Assembly: GCA_003231795.1 (NCBI GenBank)
Contig: QIJI01000154.1
Location: 1-22,313, forward strand
Length of the DNA stretch: 22,313 nucleotides
Origin: Gammaproteobacteria bacterium
Lineage (GTDB): Bacteria > Pseudomonadota > Gammaproteobacteria > GCA-001735895
Reading direction: 5' to 3'
In this document: in pieces, positions 22,140 through 22,313 of the stretch
Layout: each line of letters starts with the position of its first letter
Position numbering within the stretch: position 1 is the stretch's first letter
Made by a program: the position numbers and the translations under genes
Notes under the pieces: model-generated
Seen by the model: only the letters and a program-made list of their open reading frames with translations
What the model was told of the DNA's origin: nothing
Databases searched by the model: none

Positions 22140-22313
22140 ATGGCCGTGGCAAACAAATTGGAAATTGATACCCGTTCGATGAAAAAGTCCAGCCTCGGTC
22201 AACTCGAACGCAAGATTCGAGGTGCCTGTGGAAGGGCGATCAGCGATTTCGGTATGATTGAAGCCGGCGATCGCGTCATGGTATGCCTGTCCGGGGGTGC
22301 CGACAGCTATACC
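22140..22313 (+). CDS. ttcA: tRNA 2-thiocytidine biosynthesis protein TtcA, N-terminal part
   Basis: 58 codons are visible before the right edge. LERKIRGACGRAI (22-34), DFGMIEAGDRVMVCLSGG and the PP-loop SGGADS (51-56) match TtcA, which uses ATP and a [4Fe-4S] cluster to thiolate C32 of certain tRNAs. The PP-loop variable position, usually Lys in TtcA (SGGKDS), is Ala here; the invariant residues are intact. The cluster cysteines lie beyond the window. The ATG at 22140 follows the trkH TAA after one base, so it probably belongs to the same transcript. Confidence 0.85.
   Translation, partial: MAVANKLEIDTRSMKKSSLGQLERKIRGACGRAISDFGMIEAGDRVMVCLSGGADSYT

Overview
The window looks like a contiguous piece of a gammaproteobacterial chromosome. 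The evidence is gene order: lysM/tsaP-like – dprA – smg – topA – tsaC – hemF on one strand, divergent from def – fmt – rsmB – DUF4390 – ntrY – ntrX – trkA – trkH – ttcA on the other. This is an extended version of the def/fmt/rsmB/trkA and dprA/tsaC/hemF neighbourhood known from Pseudomonas and relatives. The MttB-family methyltransferase and the PhnZ-type oxygenase at the left end suggest a free-living, possibly marine, bacterium that uses methylated amines or phosphonates. I cannot name a genus. I saw no tRNA, rRNA, insertion sequence, CRISPR array or phage gene. No gene-free stretch exceeds about 150 bases.

Layout. (A) 1-2867 is an accessory metabolic block: a truncated MttB/COG5598 methyltransferase (minus), a divergent GcvA-like LysR regulator with a dyad just before its start codon, and a two-gene minus-strand unit of an HD-domain mixed-valent di-iron oxygenase (PhnZ/TmpB type) followed by a HAD phosphatase. 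(B) 3013-3576 is a solitary three-helix membrane protein resembling the Pycsar effector TM domain (DUF5706), with no cyclase in view. (C) 3630-12160 is a tightly packed minus-strand series, read right to left: LysM lipoprotein (TsaP-like), dprA, smg, topA, tsaC, hemF, YkgJ-type Cys-cluster protein, CREST/ceramidase-like membrane protein, DUF523 (TudS-like). (D) 12298 to the right end is a plus-strand series with several ATGA or TGATG stop/start overlaps: def, fmt, rsmB, DUF4390, ntrY, ntrX, then after short leaders trkA and trkH, and the start of ttcA.

How the parts fit. def and fmt handle N-formylmethionine at the two ends of protein synthesis. rsmB, ttcA and tsaC modify rRNA or tRNA. ntrYX is a two-component system whose coupling to the periplasmic DUF4390 protein and proximity to trkAH suggest envelope or ion sensing. 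hemF with the YkgJ and DUF523 proteins forms a haem / metal / Fe-S flavoured tail.

Points that stand out: an NtrX that keeps its receiver and Fis-type DNA-binding ends but has lost the sigma54-contact loop, about 35 residues of the AAA+ core and the sensor-II arginine; a possible route from trimethylated phosphonate or glycine betaine to C1 units in block A; the orphan Pycsar-effector-like protein; a perfect 10-bp inverted repeat overlapping the candidate lysM/dprA promoter; and a topoisomerase I with no zinc ribbons and a histone-like lysine tail.
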